Part shown: positions 1 through 14,062 of the stretch, piece after piece
Position numbering within the stretch: the stretch's first letter is position 1
Layout: each line of letters opens with the position of its first letter
Source: Nigrospora sphaerica
Lineage: Eukaryota; Ascomycota; Sordariomycetes; Amphisphaeriales; Apiosporaceae
Assembly: GCA_018287875.1 (NCBI GenBank)
Contig: JAGVVL010000002.1
Location: 7,192,001 to 7,256,000, forward strand
Direction of reading: 5' to 3'
Length of the DNA stretch: 64,000 nucleotides
Notes under the pieces: generated by a model
Databases searched by the model: none
What the model saw: only the letters and a program-made list of their open reading frames with translations
Told to the model about the DNA's origin: nothing
Position numbers and translations under genes: made by a program

Positions 1-3000
1 CAGCCTCAGGGGTAATGAAAGGAGGTTGCCGAGCACGAACATTGGCTGGCACCGTCGCCCTCGTAAGGACGTGATTACAGTGATCTCTCCCGCATAAATC
101 CGACTCATGAGGCTGGGAGAATTGGTTTCAAGCAGGGGTTCCTCCTTGTGCGTCATATATCAGGTAAAGGGGCCGACGTTCCTGCCGATTTGACAAAGGC
201 GCTGATAACGCCCGGCCCATGAAACGCATTTTGGGGAACCCTTCGCAATAAACAGTCTAACAGATCACCTTGTTCTAGAGTATAATTGAAACAAAGACCA
301 CAGCTTTTCGTCTCTCCATATGCCTCCTCTCATCGTCGCCCGCCCGAAGCTCATGTGGTCCTGTGTACACGACTTCCTGCTTCGCAATAACGCCAGTATG
401 AGAGATAAACTAGAAGTGGGTTCGCATTACCAAGTGTGTACGGCATGCCGATGTTTTCTGTATCTACTGTTTCCCAAAGCTTTGGTTGCAGTCACATTCA
501 AGATGTTTACCCCCTTTTATAACTTCGTCCCAGTCACTTGGGGGGATTCTCTCAGTAGAGCCCTTTTCAGGCTGCCAAATAGCCAACGTAAAAGTTACAT
601 CCGCGAATGAGACTTTATAAAAATAAACGCATTTTCAGATCACGGACACCTTCCCATCGCCTTCATTACCTCACCGTTATGACCGCAATGAATGTTGCGG
701 ACTGCCCTGGTGGGTTCTAACGCTAGGATAGCAACTGCGACGCTTCCAACGTAGGTTGGGAAGCTGCTCTTGGGCCGCAATCACGCCTGAGCAAAGCCTG
801 GGCTTGAATTTCGAACGCTGGGTATCTTTTTACGTGCAATGGCGTCTGTCCCTTACTGTTCACTCCGATGGCGCCCCGGCTGATCGCCTCGAACGACGAG
901 TGTCCTTGTACGTGCTTTGCCGGTTGGTTTCCACCGTCAACACTGTCGACGCCCCAGCTCCTGATCTCGTCTCCGAATAAAACATAGCAGCTAGTGTCCG
1001 GACTTCCGCTCTGAGTTCTGCGGTCCCCGTTGGACATGATTCCTCGGAGCCGTTGGGGGGAGGGGGTGGTAAAGCCGGGATCCCGGCACCACGGAGATTC
1101 ATGCATAGGGTTGGGGAAAGAATATTGGTAGAGTCACCCCAAGTTTTGTTACGGAACTGACTTTGCCTTCATCCTAACGCTGGGAATCCTCGCTGCCGGC
1201 AAACGACCACCGGCCCTATTGCATATGGATGTATTGTATGGACACACTCTTATAGATACCAGTGGCGAAACCGCGGCAGCACCCATACCGTCTTTTCCGT
1301 GTCATGAGTCGATCAAATCAGGGGACTCATTACCCATAGATCGAATCACGCAGAACGCCGGGTCTCATCCGTACGTGCCCCTGTCCAGCTGAAGTATACA
1401 CTAGGAGTGGTCGACGGGCCAGCTGCCGGCTCCCCGGCTCCCCAGAATACATCTTTTTTTCCCCAGGATAAGCCGTCTGATTTCATCATACCGTGAGGGG
1501 CTAGATCTGTAGTGGGCAGGACGGAGGGAAGGAGAGGGGAGGAGGGGGGTTTCAGGAGTAGCTGCTCCAAGCCGCCCCCTTTTCGTCTTAGTACCTCAAA
1601 AGGCGCATTGGTGAAGGGAAAGAGAGCATACGCAACCAACAGGACACGCATATGTTCCAAAACTTATCACATCTACCAAGATTTGCTCACGCCGCCCGGC
1701 TTTGCTAGTTTGGGTCACCGCAACGGGCCCGTTAGGAATCAACGTGTCTGGTTGAAAACCATATCTTCCAGCTTTCAGGTGCTGAACCAGTGGGTTGGGC
1801 GTTTTGTCGGCCGCTCTGACCTGGTCAAGGCACGGTTAGGGGTCCCGTGATCGCTGTCGATCGAGTGTTGGCACAGATCTCCAAGATGAAGATCAGTCAC
1901 CATGAGCCCTTACGGTATGGCTTCAGCGTCTAGCCGGTCAATGCGACCACCCCCCCCGGGGGCGCGGTACCCCTTGGATGGCGGAGGCCAGCGGTTGCCC
2001 TACGCCCTTATCGGCAGCTGTCTAGCAGGTCGCAGACGACGGTCCGTACGCGGCGCCATGGCATCGAAAAGTCAAGGTGGCCGCTGGCAAGCTAAAGCTA
2101 TACGTCCGCCGTACCACGCAACGGGCCATCACGCATTCTCGGTCCGGGGAACGTCTGTGCTGACTCTTCGCGCCAAAAACCCGGGAAGCCGGGAGAGGAA
2201 GATCGATCTCGGCCCTTGCCCCCATCACGAGACGCGCAAAGCGTGGCGTCCCCGAGAACGGCAAGACTTACACATGCAGATCGAGGGGACGTCTGTGGGC
2301 GAAAAAGCATGTCGTCACGAGTGCTGACTGCCCTCTGGCCCTGCCTCTCCTGTCGCCTGCTGCGCTCCATGCACGTCGTGCGTCGGCCTGGTCTGATGTT
2401 CAGGACTGTCTGAGGATAGGCTTTCCGAGGGGAGAGGGAGAGCAGACGACGGAGCTGGGGGACCAGTTCGGAGAGAGGGCCGAGAGAACAATGGCAGATA
2501 GGGGGTGGGGTTTATCCGGCCGCCGGCATCCCGTATTTCGACGTAAGGCTTGTGCCGGCGACGCTGGACGCATGGCTATCCTTTCCTATACACACTCAAC
2601 AGCTAGTTTTATGCTCGGACATGCGAACCCCGAGACCCATGTTTTTGACTTTGGTCGAGTCTCCTCCGTCCAATGGTCTCGGGTTCATGTGCACATCTGT
2701 CACCGAATGGGGGGGTTAGAGGGTAACTAGCGGAAGGGATGATGGCGATGGCCGCTTTTTTCCAAACGACTTTGACTGTCATGGGGCCGCGTTTCCCCTA
2801 CGACCCGACAGCACTGAGGACGCGGCGATGTTGGAAACAAAACCGACGCCCGGGTTCATAAACGTTGCACCGAGCCATGTACGAAGGTACGCAACTCGGT
2901 CACGGAACCCCTAAACCTGCTTGATTTAGCAGCCTTTATGTACTTCTTATGTCTTAACCACCTGTTACTCACGTAGGCCTAGACACACATACACGCACAC

Positions 3001-6000
3001 ACGCACGCGCACGCGCGCACGCGCACCAATACACTACACTGGCACTCTACAGCGGGAGACCATGACCACAAGGGCCGGCTTGAGCGGCAGCTTGCTAGTC
3101 ATCTCATCTATTTCCGCTTTCCACCCATCAGGCCGGCGCCCGACCGATGAGGCAACGGCTAGGTATTGTACCTATGCGCGGTATAAGCACCAGTCGCCAT
3201 CGGGGGCGCCCTCTCTCCACCATGTCCGACTCGCGGGCACCATGGCCGTCATTCAGCGCCGGCAAGTCGGCTTGGGCGAAGAGCCGAGAGGCACGAAATG
3301 TGCCCCTTCTTTGCACGCGTCGCCCGCGAGCCAGACGCTGTCGGGCCATCCTCCTCCACCCCCCCTCTCGCTTCCTTTCCATCCCTTCAGTCGTTGGCGC
3401 CGTCGCGACGTCAGGGCCGTTCGTTTAGTGTTGAGAAGAACGGACGGCCCGTAACGTGATGGGGGAGTAGGCGCGTAGGCAGGAACCGACGCAACGCGCC
3501 CCCTTACGGCGCGGTCGCCAAGGTTCGACAAGAAACATCCTCGGGTCCTGCAGGAGATACCCAACCCAGACCCAGAGGGGGGAAAGGGGGAGGGACGACT
3601 GCTGCCGACGCCCTCCCGGCCTGTCGGCTTCCGCGCCTCCTCGACATTTTCCCTTCCCAGCGGCCGGAGCCTCGAGGGTCGAGTTTGTCTGGATGCCGAG
3701 GGTCCCAGACGCCCAAGCGTCGTGGACGGGCATCGTGCGGGACGCGAAGCCGGAGGAGCCAGGGCCGAAGCAGCCAAGTGCGGCAGGATAAGCAAGGACA
3801 AGCCTGCGCTTGGGCAATTAACGCAAACCTAAGTTGGGCTGTCTGCCAGCCGAATGCAGGCAATAATAGCTGGGCAATGCTGGGCCATGCTCGGCCATGC
3901 TGGGCCCCCATCCATGATAGCCGCGAGCCCTTTGTCTGAAGTCCCGAGAAAGCTGCCGAGGAGTGCGTGGGATGGGGCGGCTAGCAGAGCATATCTGATG
4001 TTAGTAACGAGCCGGGCAAACTCAAAGACGGTCAAAGCCGCCAGTCGAAAGGACCCGAGAGGGCCATGCGAAGGCCAGGCTGTACGTATCCATACACACC
4101 TCTCTCTCTCTCTTCTCGGTGAGCCGACGGAGCAAAGGAAGCATCGAGTTGAGTTGCGGGCCTGCCCGAAGTCGAAGCAAACGAAACCCGCGGCCCAGCC
4201 TGTCCCAGCCGTACCCTGGTCATTTCAGTAACCACCGGGACCGAGGCCAGCCATGGCTCCGGTCGAGGAAGCATCGCCATGGCCGCCTGCCAACCCACCC
4301 AAAAGTGACCGGCATCATCCATCATGACGTGCATAGCGGCGTCTTCCCTGGCCGGCCCGATGCTTTGCGGCCGCGCCCGGCAAGGAACGACGACGGCGAC
4401 GACAACGACAGACAAACGACGACGGCCACCATCGCTGGCGAGTACGTACTGCTTCGGCTACGTTTGGGGGGGGGAGGGGAAGGGCAAGCGAACGGGGGCA
4501 CTGACCTGCTTACTACCTATTAGTACACACGCGAGGGTAGCATGGATTCGCATGTAGGGATTGGCTTTCTTTCCGGCTCAGCCGCCCCCCTCCCCCCCTT
4601 TTTTTTTTTCTTTTTTCCCAAAACGAGCCCATCAAACTCGGCACATACAAAAAGCAGAGCATGAAGGTTTTCGGGAGGGGGAAACGCTGGCCATCACCAC
4701 GGCCGTCGAGAGACCAACCTCGGCGTCCCCGCCTCGGTGAGGGCTTCCCGCCGCCAAGCAGTCAGGGAAGCCAACCCGGCAGTGCCTGCCCGGGGGCCCA
4801 GACAGGTTCTGGGCGTTCCGTAGCTGCAGTCCCGGCGTCCCGTCGCGGTCCCTGGCGCGGTACATATTGGCCGCGGCCGTGGTACCTTGTACATGAAGTA
4901 CATTACCACCATCCGGCGTGCAGGAGGCTAGGGAAGGGGAATGGGGAGGAGAAGATCCTATCCGGGAAGGGTTCTCGATGTGACAAAGACTTTGCCCGTC
5001 CGCCCGGCGATGGGGAGGTACGCTGCACCACGCAAGATGATGCCATGGTTTTCCCGGCCCCCAGGACAGGCGCGCGCGTGGCCGAGCCCCAGCAGCGGCT
5101 TCGGGCGGCCGGTAAGGTCGGAAACCACGACGGCGCGCCAGTCGGCCGAGAGCGCGGCCACATATGGCACACCCGCAGGGGGCGCTGCAGCCGTGCAAGC
5201 CGAACTCTCAAGAAGGAAGGGGGGACCAGGGGGGGAGGCTCTCGGGCTGTTCGCTGGGCTCGCTTCTGAGGGGGTTTAGTCGGGTAGACTGGGACGATAA
5301 GCCAAAGTACTGCGCAGGCGAGAGTAGTAGTTCACGATTCAGCCCGGCAAGCTGAAGACCAGACCGGCCTGGACGGCGGGCTGTTGGAGATGTTGATATA
5401 TCGGGGGCGGTAGTGGTGCCGCGGCGGGCAACCGTCCAAGCGAGTTGTCGTAGACACGCACGCACGTAAACACACGTAAACACACATATATACACATACA
5501 TATACACATGTATGTACAGGGCGCACACAACATACTCTATATAACGGCAGAGCAGGATACCTAGCTGCTCGGTTGTCTACAGGTACATGTCCCTCCGTAG
5601 ATACATTGTAGACGGATAGGTGATGGGGAATCCCCCCTTGGCGTTCATGTGCATGCATGCCTGCCGCGCCGGAAGAAGGGGGGTTGGCGTGACTCGGCCG
5701 GCGACTAAACCACGATCCATGTGGCCATGTGAGACGGAGACGGGAGGTAACAGTACACCGAGGGGGGGCGCGCGGTAGCAAATGGTTCCTTCGTAATATC
5801 AGGGACGGGTTGGGGTCGTGAGGGTAGTCGGCGCGGCGCCGGCCGTGGTACCGCCTTCACCCCCTTAGGCGGTACAGCTCATAGGGAAATAGGGAGTCAC
5901 TAGTGCCGCCCAGGCAGCGTAGCCGCTTTGACGAGCAAAAAGCGCAGGCATCCCAGGCCGCCCGGGCGGGGCTTGCCACGTGGAAGTTCACAGCCGTTGA

Positions 6001-6170
6001 CCGCACGCACACCACACGACTGATCTGCATCGCATCAATAGTGCGGGTAGACGGGGTTTTGGTTATTTTCTTTCGTGCCTTGGGCGCGGGGGCGCCGTGC
6101 TGTCCGTCGGAGCCCCGGCTGGAATTCGAATGGTTGGCGGCCTGTCTCCATTAGCCCGTTCAGGCCATCC
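1..6170. other. Gene-free stretch, part 1
   Basis: I find no convincing gene. Open frames here are short, overlap on both strands, and their translations are rich in Arg, Pro, Ser and Gly, as expected of GC-rich non-coding DNA. The first ~700 bases are visibly richer in A+T than the rest. Simple sequence includes an alternating purine-pyrimidine CA/CG tract (2983-3027), 10-bp imperfect repeats of the type tgggccatgc (3871-3908), a C/T homopolymer stretch (about 4580-4620) and an ACACAT-type tract (5460-5520). An unrecognised, lineage-specific gene with small exons cannot be excluded. Confidence 0.6.
2983..3027. repeat. Alternating CA/CG tract
   Basis: About 45 bases of almost perfect alternating purine-pyrimidine sequence (acacac passing into gcgcac). 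Such tracts can adopt Z-DNA and are length-unstable. No gene is adjacent. Confidence 0.8.
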
Positions 6171-6172
6171 GG

Positions 6173-6182
6173 CCCCCCCCCC

Positions 6183-6279
<97 letters not shown>
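6173..6279. repeat. C tract followed by a long (TC)n microsatellite
   Basis: A run of 15 C (6173-6187) leads into about 44 uninterrupted TC units (6191-6279). It is the longest microsatellite in the window. It opens artificial Ser-Leu and Arg-Glu frames on the two strands, which are not genes. Confidence 0.95.
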
Positions 6280-6281
<2 letters not shown>

Positions 6282-7068
6282 CCCGCTGGGCCGATACGAA
6301 GCTGAAAAGAGCCGCTCGCCTACGGGAAAGGGACTAAAGAGGCTTCGGGGGGGGGGGAGCACGTCTCCCACGCGCCGACGGCTGGCCCCAGCTGCTTAGG
6401 CCTTGCTCCTCCCAGCCGGACTGGCTTCGCCAAGCAGGACCCAGCGCGAGCGGTGAGGCTCGAGGCGGAAACCGCTAGGGCCGGCCTGAGTTCGAAGAGA
6501 TACGTGCGGTTACGGATCAGGACCCCAGGTTTGGGGGTGTTCTACTCGAAACCTTCGGTCTTTCTCAAAATCCTGCTTGCCGGGATGGGAGGAGCACGGG
6601 TCCCGGCCGGCTCTTTGCTTGGGCTGGTGATTACATACTACGAGTTGGCGAGCGGCCCTAAGGTGGTCCTTGGGAGGGGGCCCATACTCGAACTGGAGGA
6701 GGATGAGCAGCAGGAGGAGAGGGGGCGCGGAAACACTCCACGCTCCGCGGGAGCTTCCGGCCACTGCCGTCAGTTCGTACCATTCTCATCCCCCTTCAAT
6801 AGACTATCGCAGGCGACGGGCGGGTGGGCAGGTCAGGCGTACAGTATGTCCGAGGTTGGGCTGCATTGCGGGTGAGGAAGGGGTAGATCCTGGGCCGACA
6901 AACCCTCAACCCCCAACAGGCATGCCGGCAGTGCAGGCCACCCGGCCCTAGCAAAACGTACATCGTTCTTACGAGACTCCTCAAGTCACCCCCGTCGGTA
7001 AAGGGGAAACTAACCGCAGGGCGGCATGGGACGGATTTTCAATGGCTAGATATGGGTTGGGGGTGGCA

Positions 7069-7110
<42 letters not shown>

Positions 7111-10100
7111 CGGCAGGACGGGACAAGGCAGGCCCTGCTCGGCACCGTAGGAGCTCCGACATCCCCGGGGTGAGGGGGGGAGAGCGAGACCTGCGACAAC
7201 ATCATCTAAGATTGACCGATTACAAAGGACAGCCAGCCCAAACCCTGCCGCGGATCGAATTCCACAGCTTCTAGAAGGCCGCGGCAAAGCCAGGGCAAAG
7301 GGCCGCCTGTCGCGTTTGATGTGTGTGCCCCCTTCGGAGGAGAGAACTTTACTGGGGCGTCTGGCAGACGTCGTACGATGGCTACTGGAAATGGGGCGTT
7401 TTTGGCAGATCGCAAAGCCCGACTGAAGCAACCCTCCGCACCCTCCGCATCCTGCCGACAGGGCCATGTTTGGTACGACGAGTTTCGCCTTTCAAAGCCG
7501 CTTCGGCGCCCCCACCCCCCGGTCGTCGTCGACATCGTCGTCGTAGTCGTCGTCGTCGCACGCCCGATTGATCATCATCCATGGACATTGATTGCGTCTG
7601 GGCGCGTGGGTCCCCGCCGGATCAGATCACCCCAATGGGTATCGATGTGCATGTGCAACCGTGACCCAGCTCCGGGGTTGCTGGCGCTGGTCGACCATGG
7701 TGTCTGAGGGAGAGTGTGTGTATGTATGTGGCCCCCTGTTCCCGTTGGTGTTATCAGGTACATCGTACATACCATCCGGCCGTGAGACAGCACCAGCCAG
7801 GGTTCGGACTTCCGTCGGCTTAGACACCAAGGGGGCGAGAGGGGGATAAAAGAAAAAGAAGTCTACCCGACCCGGCCAGCCAACCAGGACCCTGAAAAGC
7901 GGCTGGCCTACTAACCTGGCCCCCACCGCGATGGGAGATACTTCGGTCTCAGTAGCATAGGTTAGTACATACTTTACTCACGCGATGATTTGACCGGCTT
8001 CTGCTACTCGGGAACTTTCTTGGAAAAGGGGCCCCCGGATGGAGCATGTGTTCGCACGCTCAACAAGTGATGGATTGCTCCAAATACATGGTACGTCCAA
8101 TGTGTCGATAGCCTACTAGCCCAGCCCGTGCGAGGCGCTTCATGCATTGGGCTGAAGCTGATGATGCACTTGGGACTGCATACGAATACAAGTTGAACGA
8201 GCAGACAAAGAGCCATGTACATAAGTGCTAAGTACCTGTACATATACCTCAGCGCCTCGATTCGGGGCTAGCTCCTTGTACCTTCGTTCCGCACCCCGTG
8301 AAGGGTTGCCTAGTGTGTGGGGGGGCATTATTGTGTCGTCACTGGTGAGAGACGTGGAAAGAAAGCTGACTTAGGCCAGAGAAGGGAGGGTTTTGTTTAC
8401 TACATATGTAAAGGGGGCACGGGGTTTGAATAAAAACAAAGAAAAACCGGTCTTCACGGCGATGAAATGTCAAGGGGTGCATCACGCCGACCGTGGTTTT
8501 GGTGGTGCTAGGCTGAGATTGATTAATAACTGACTGACCGACCGGTTCGCAAGTGGCAGGCCGTTTGTCACTCGCCAGCACGCGTGGCTGGCAACCCCTC
8601 TTCCCGGCCACTTCGCATCAGACCACGTGCGCGCAGGGATGATTTTATCCGTACATGATCGTGTCGGAAGTTGGCAGCAGGGCCCGGCATGTGGTAGCGA
8701 TTCAGGATGCATGTAGACGTGATTACTGCCTGCATGCTACTCAGTACTTTGGCGTGGTGCCCCGTCGTCTGTACGCGTGTCCGAGGTGGGAGTACTTCCC
8801 CTGCCAGTGACGTCCTCTTCCGATGTGCCAGAAGCACCTGCCATCTTCCCATGTCTGACCGGAGTGGGCGACCGGTTCCGCTGGGGCCCTCTGTCAAGGT
8901 CTTTCCCCTGGCCGGTATTCGTCGGTGGGTGACCTGGCAACCCGGGACGGCCTGTTGCAGCCCTGCAGCTGAGCAAGAGGGAAACGGGAATGTATGTACG
9001 ATATACGATACAAGACCCAGCGAACCAATGTCACACGCGCATATGCACTTACTTTGGCCTGGCCATCACACCACGACCGGGTTGGGAGGCACGGGTCTAG
9101 AACGTCGCGGCACACGACGTAGGCTTACCGAAACGGGCGCGCGCGCACGCGCACACCTACTGGCTGTTGTGCTGCTCTGATCCCCAGTCATGCCCATCCG
9201 CTTGTTTAGTCCCAGGCCGCGAATTGGCGGCTCGCCAGCGCGCGAAAACGAGGTGAGCTGGTTGAGCCTCCGGTCCGCGTGCGGAATACCAAGACATCGG
9301 ACTGGTTGGTTCGGCGGAGCACCGCCCAGCCCGCTTCACGTGTTTGAGGGGTTCTAGAACAATTCCACGCGGCTTTTCCCATCCTGCCACGAGGCCACAT
9401 CCTAGTTGCTGCGAGAAGCGCCTGTCCCAGTAGCGCATACCCACTCTCCCCTTAGCCCGCGGCAGCAATAGCGACGCCGAGGGAGAAAAAAAAAAAAAAA
9501 AGAGACAATAACGCTAAAGTTGGAAAACCGGTGCTTCCTTGACGCTTCTGCTTTCCCATGGTTCGCGCCGCCTGGGTCGCCAGGTTTTTGTGGCTACCAT
9601 CGGATTCGCCGTGCCAGGCACAAGGAAGGCCTGGGCAGGCAGCACATCGCCGTGACGAGGCTTTGGCTACTATGCCTGCCCCGACCCCTCCCCTCAATTG
9701 CGGGCGGCGGCCCGACAGGCTCCCATGACGTCGTGCACGCTGATCCGATACTTCTTACCTAGGCCGGCGGGCTTGACCCTTGGCTGCCCCAACTTCTTGT
9801 GCTGCCTGGGCAGGCGCTGGGGCCGACGTGACAGGGAGAGAATCGGACAGTTGCCCGATAAGAAGTACATACTGTTGGTTCCATTGTGCGGATGCATCGA
9901 CGTTCATCGAAACCGGGCATACACAGTAGGGCAAGAGGAGAACAGTTTACGTTATTGGCATGTGAGAGGCAGTCAGCAGGCGTGCCCAAAAAAAAAGTGC
10001 TTGTTAGCCGCAGTTCCTCCTGCCTTTAATATGGGAAGCAGCCCGATCTCAACTTCTTGTACGTCCGCCTCTGGGGTTGGCTATCAGAAAAAACATTGCC

Positions 10101-12150
10101 ATGGGTGCCCCAGCACTTCGGCGGCAGCGGCACGTCTTGCAGTTGAACGCTCGCGCACCACATGGCACGCTATCTCGGAGGAGAGATTGGCATCCTTGTT
10201 TCGAAGCGGATCCGACACCGATCCCTCAACGCACCCGAACTTTTCGAAACACGGGCTCGTAATCTCGAGCGTACCGCACCACGCGAGTGCTCGTCTTCAA
10301 ACTGATTCAAGCCACCCGCTCGGCAAGGCGGGCAGACGTACAAGAAAGAAAGACATGGATGGCGGCCACTACAGCCTCTTCCTCGTGCCGTCGTAGCCAC
10401 AATCTGGGCACGTGGCTTTCGATATATGTCCGAGCATCGGGTCCGACCAGGTATCCGCTGGTAATCACCGGACGCCCCCCATATCGGTGGCTTATTAGAG
10501 GAGAAACAGGCAAGATACCCCGAGCGACTCTACGTATACGCGCGTACGGGTACTCCTGTACACTGACTACATGGCTGTACATACCGCGCGACTCAGACCC
10601 GCGCGCCCAGGGACGGCTGGCCACGAGGAGACCCTGTCTCCCGCCCGTCCATGTGCCAGGATGGCTGTCCCAACGGTCGATTCCTACCGCGCCTGCTCGT
10701 GCCCTCCTCCTCTCCTCATATGGCAGAGGTGAACCTGGCTGCCCGGGAAACTGGCCAATGGGCGAGCAGCTAGCTGAGCTTGTGTCCAATACACACAAGC
10801 AACGCCGGCGGCATCGTAATCGCGATTCGGCCGTGTCAAACCGCATGACATGGGTGGGCGTTGGGCACGAAACCCCAAGTCGGGGGCTCTCCCGCGCCCA
10901 GCCGACTAGCGTGAGGCTCTGGTTGATACGGACATCATCACGGACCAGAAAAAGGTGTTACATGGTCCGATTGCATCGTATACGCATGTGCCTACTACAT
11001 TGTACCATCAACTACTACCCGTCATCATGGAAATGGATTTCATCTTGCCTACCAGACATTAGCCTGAGACTTCATTAGTCCGCCGGCGAGGTTTGTTCCC
11101 TGGCCTTCTAGAAGGCCCAAGCGGAGCGAACCGCTGGGTGATACACAGCCCGCCCCCGCCGCTATGTCATGGTGGTGTTTGTACTGTCGCTGCCGGCGGC
11201 ATGTTTTGTTTTGGCGACCGCGATCAGGCTATCGTTCCTGGACGCGTCCAGCTGGCGCCCTCCACCTGCTCATTGCCCGCCTGCCCTCGCCCCGTAGCGA
11301 TGTCTTGGCCTCGTGATGGTGATCATCATGGCTGACAGCCAGGGTGGGGCTCAGCAGAGACTGATTGTCACAAAGGGCGATGCGACTTGTCACTCGGGCT
11401 ATTCTTGTCGCCGCGGCTCTGACGGACAGGGCGGAGCCAGTCAGTTTGAAGTCCGACCATCGTTGTTAGCCCTAGTCTCAGCCCAGGGGCCCGGCGGTCA
11501 ACTAAGGCCAGGCCACGCCGGGCAAGTCGTGATGATCACGCCCCGCTAAGTAGTTCCGATGCCCAGCCCCTACGCCGGACATGGAAAAAGGGACCATGGC
11601 CAAAGGACCAAGGTCACGAACGGCCGACGACGGCGGTACGCCATCTGGGAACAGCCTTGTCCGACGAGATGCCCAGCGCGTACCGATACGCATGGCAAGA
11701 ACATGCCAGGCAACACAACCACACTCCCTCTCGATTGCGTACAAGGTACATATCCCTACATCTCTACCAACTGTACAGACTGAGGCTCTGTTGGGCGTTC
11801 GGTTCTACGGTAGTGAGGGCGCAGGGTGTACCCCCTCCCCCCCACGGAATGGACGGCAAGACGGGATAAAATGCCACATGGCTAATGCATTCATCACGTC
11901 GTTTTGTTTGCTCGGAACGGGAACAGCAGGGTCATCCGGTAAAAGACAGCGGACCGGGCCTATATTGATACGTACGGTCCCAGAACTGCAATGCCAACCG
12001 CTCACCTTGTCCATATGCTGAGCACCATCACCGACTTTTCCCTAGGCGGTAGCCCTGTGTTTATGCACTGGGCTTCTCGTGGCGCTATTATCCAAAATGG
12101 ACCATTGCTGGGAGGCTGGCTTCCGCTCCCATGGCTGCATGGCTACTGTG
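6280..12150. other. Gene-free stretch, part 2
   Basis: No gene is supported. The region carries a second TC tract (7071-7108), a GTC-rich tract (about 7521-7559), an A run (9486-9501) and a short CG/CA alternating tract (about 9137-9157). The longest frames, for example 10287-11078 and 9698-10396 on the plus strand, show no domain, no hydrophobic pattern and overlap equally long antisense frames, so I treat them as chance. Confidence 0.55.
7071..7108. repeat. (TC)19 microsatellite
   Basis: Nineteen uninterrupted TC units in non-coding DNA. Confidence 0.95.
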
Positions 12151-12152
12151 CG

Positions 12153-12180
12153 AAAAAAAAAAAAAAAAAAAAAAAAAAAA
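12153..12180. repeat. A28 homopolymer
   Basis: Twenty-eight consecutive A on the plus strand. It could be the remnant of a retroposed poly(A) tail, but I see no target-site duplication or retrogene next to it. The exact length is prone to sequencing error. Confidence 0.9.
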
Positions 12181-13030
12181 GAAGCTGCCCAATGCATCCC
12201 GCACCACCACCGCGCCCAAGTACAACTAGGGTGCCTACTACGCAGCTTCGATGTGCGTAATACTGTGGACGTGGAGGGGAGCCCGTACAGTACACACACA
12301 GTATGCGCGGCCATACGCCCCCCCTCCCCCCACGACCGATGGATGGCATGGCGCGCCCCGCGAGGTCGGCGATCCAGGAGGCGACCGGCCGTCGTACTCG
12401 TTTCCGTTACACAGGCAACTCTGCAGGCAAACAGGACACGTCGCCAAGGTTCGTGACAATGCAGCAACGACCTAGCAGTAAGTTAATCGTCGTCGTCGGT
12501 GGTGGCACAGGCGGGCAGACCAGCCGCATACGAGTGGGACTGAAGCTGGGCAGAAGCAGGGCGTCCTTTCCCACCCTGTCAACCCGTGTTTCGCATTGTA
12601 CGGATACATCTATCCATCGATCCCTCCCATCTAGCCAGACGCTGCCCCAAGACTTTCCAGGCCCAGGACACGTTGCCGGAAGGACATTTGGCTTTGATGT
12701 CGACCCTCCGCCCCGTCGTGGACAGGGAAGGGGTGAGGGGGGGGTGGTGGAGGGGAGGGGAGGACGAGCCCAATTTCTTCTTTCGACACGTCCACACTGC
12801 GGTGTCTCCGGGCTGGCCGCCAAGACGCTGCTTGTGACGAGATCCAGGCGTGGAGCCACGCGTTGTGGATGGGGCGGGTGGATACCGAAAAGACAAAAAG
12901 ACATGATCGATGCCGGAAGCGGTTGGGTTCCCTGAGCCCAATCCCTGTCAGCCACGCGCAGATCTGTCGGCCTACCACGCACAAAGACGCACCCTACGGT
13001 AGCTGTGGCATGCGGTGGTGACGGAGGCGT

Positions 13031-13031
13031 G

Positions 13032-13079
<48 letters not shown>
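13031..13079. repeat. (GCAG)n tetranucleotide array
   Basis: About twelve perfect GCAG/CAGG units in a row in non-coding DNA, flanked by GA-rich sequence. Confidence 0.95.
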
Positions 13080-13080
<1 letters not shown>

Positions 13081-14062
13081 GGGAGAGGAGGGGTAAGGGG
13101 GGGAGAGAGCTGCTTCTCCCGGCAGTGTCGCATTGCCGATGGATCGCCTGAGTGTGGAGGGCCAAGGAGAGGGACTTGGCTGCAGGAGACTGACTTATCC
13201 CATTGTCGCCCAGGGCACGAAACTCGTGGGAATGGATGGACTGGACCGGCCCTCAGGCGTGGTGAAGCATGACGGCCGCTCTCTCAGCCCAAGTGGGTGG
13301 CGCCAGCCGGACGACATCTTGATGTTTTGCCCCTGAGAGGCATGATTGGATGCATCCGCCCGGGGCCGTCCGCTTCATGCGAGCCAACCGCACGAACGAC
13401 AACCCCTCGAGCGCAACGCAGGTCGATACGGAGCGTATCTCTCTCCCTATCTGCAGGAGCTGTCACTGCGCCGACGCCCACGTGGAGAGGCGAGAGGCAC
13501 GGAGGACCACCGCCGCCACCGCCACCAGGAGATACTATAGATGCGAAGGAGGAGAAAGCTAAGGTGGAAGCCTCGGAAGGCAACCTAGGCGGCGGCGATG
13601 ACGGTAGGTCCGCCCGCCCGCCAATATTCCTTCCCTTTCCCGCCCAGACGTGTGGCTCTCCCCGAGAGCATGTCATGCACGTGGGCAGGAGGACCGATTC
13701 CATGGTTTGCATGGTGCTTCAAGCATCGGGTGTCCCGTTGTGCCTGTTTCGGGGCCTTACTTCTTCCAGAACACGTGCGACCAATATGTGCCCGCCAAGC
13801 CCCTGGGTGGGAGGGATCGTGAGCCTGCACGACACCTGCCACCTGCGTTCGACACGAGATGGTGGTACACGATGTAGGGCCGTTGGTTGTACGATGTATT
13901 CGTACCGAACCGAAGGATTTTCGGGGCGGGCGGTCGGCTCGGGGGCACTGGGTTACCCCTCCCCCCCGTCCGGCTACTGCTTCATTCATCGCCTGGTATT
14001 GCCCGTCTGCTGTAACACTCCGGCCTACCTCTCACTTACGAGGTAGGGCAGCGAAGCAGTCA

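Noticed and set aside
3505..3530. Second B-box-like GGTTCGAC
   Set aside because: No T-stem pairing, acceptor stem or A box.
6063..6399. Ser-Leu and Arg-Glu repeat frames
   Set aside because: They only translate the (TC)n microsatellite and have no flanking coding character.
10287..11078. 263-codon plus-strand frame
   Set aside because: Arg/Ser/Pro-rich, no domain, overlapped by a 179-codon antisense frame; consistent with chance in GC-rich DNA.
12120..12180. Retrogene ending in a poly(A) tail
   Set aside because: A28 is present, but no coding remnant precedes it and no target-site duplication is visible.
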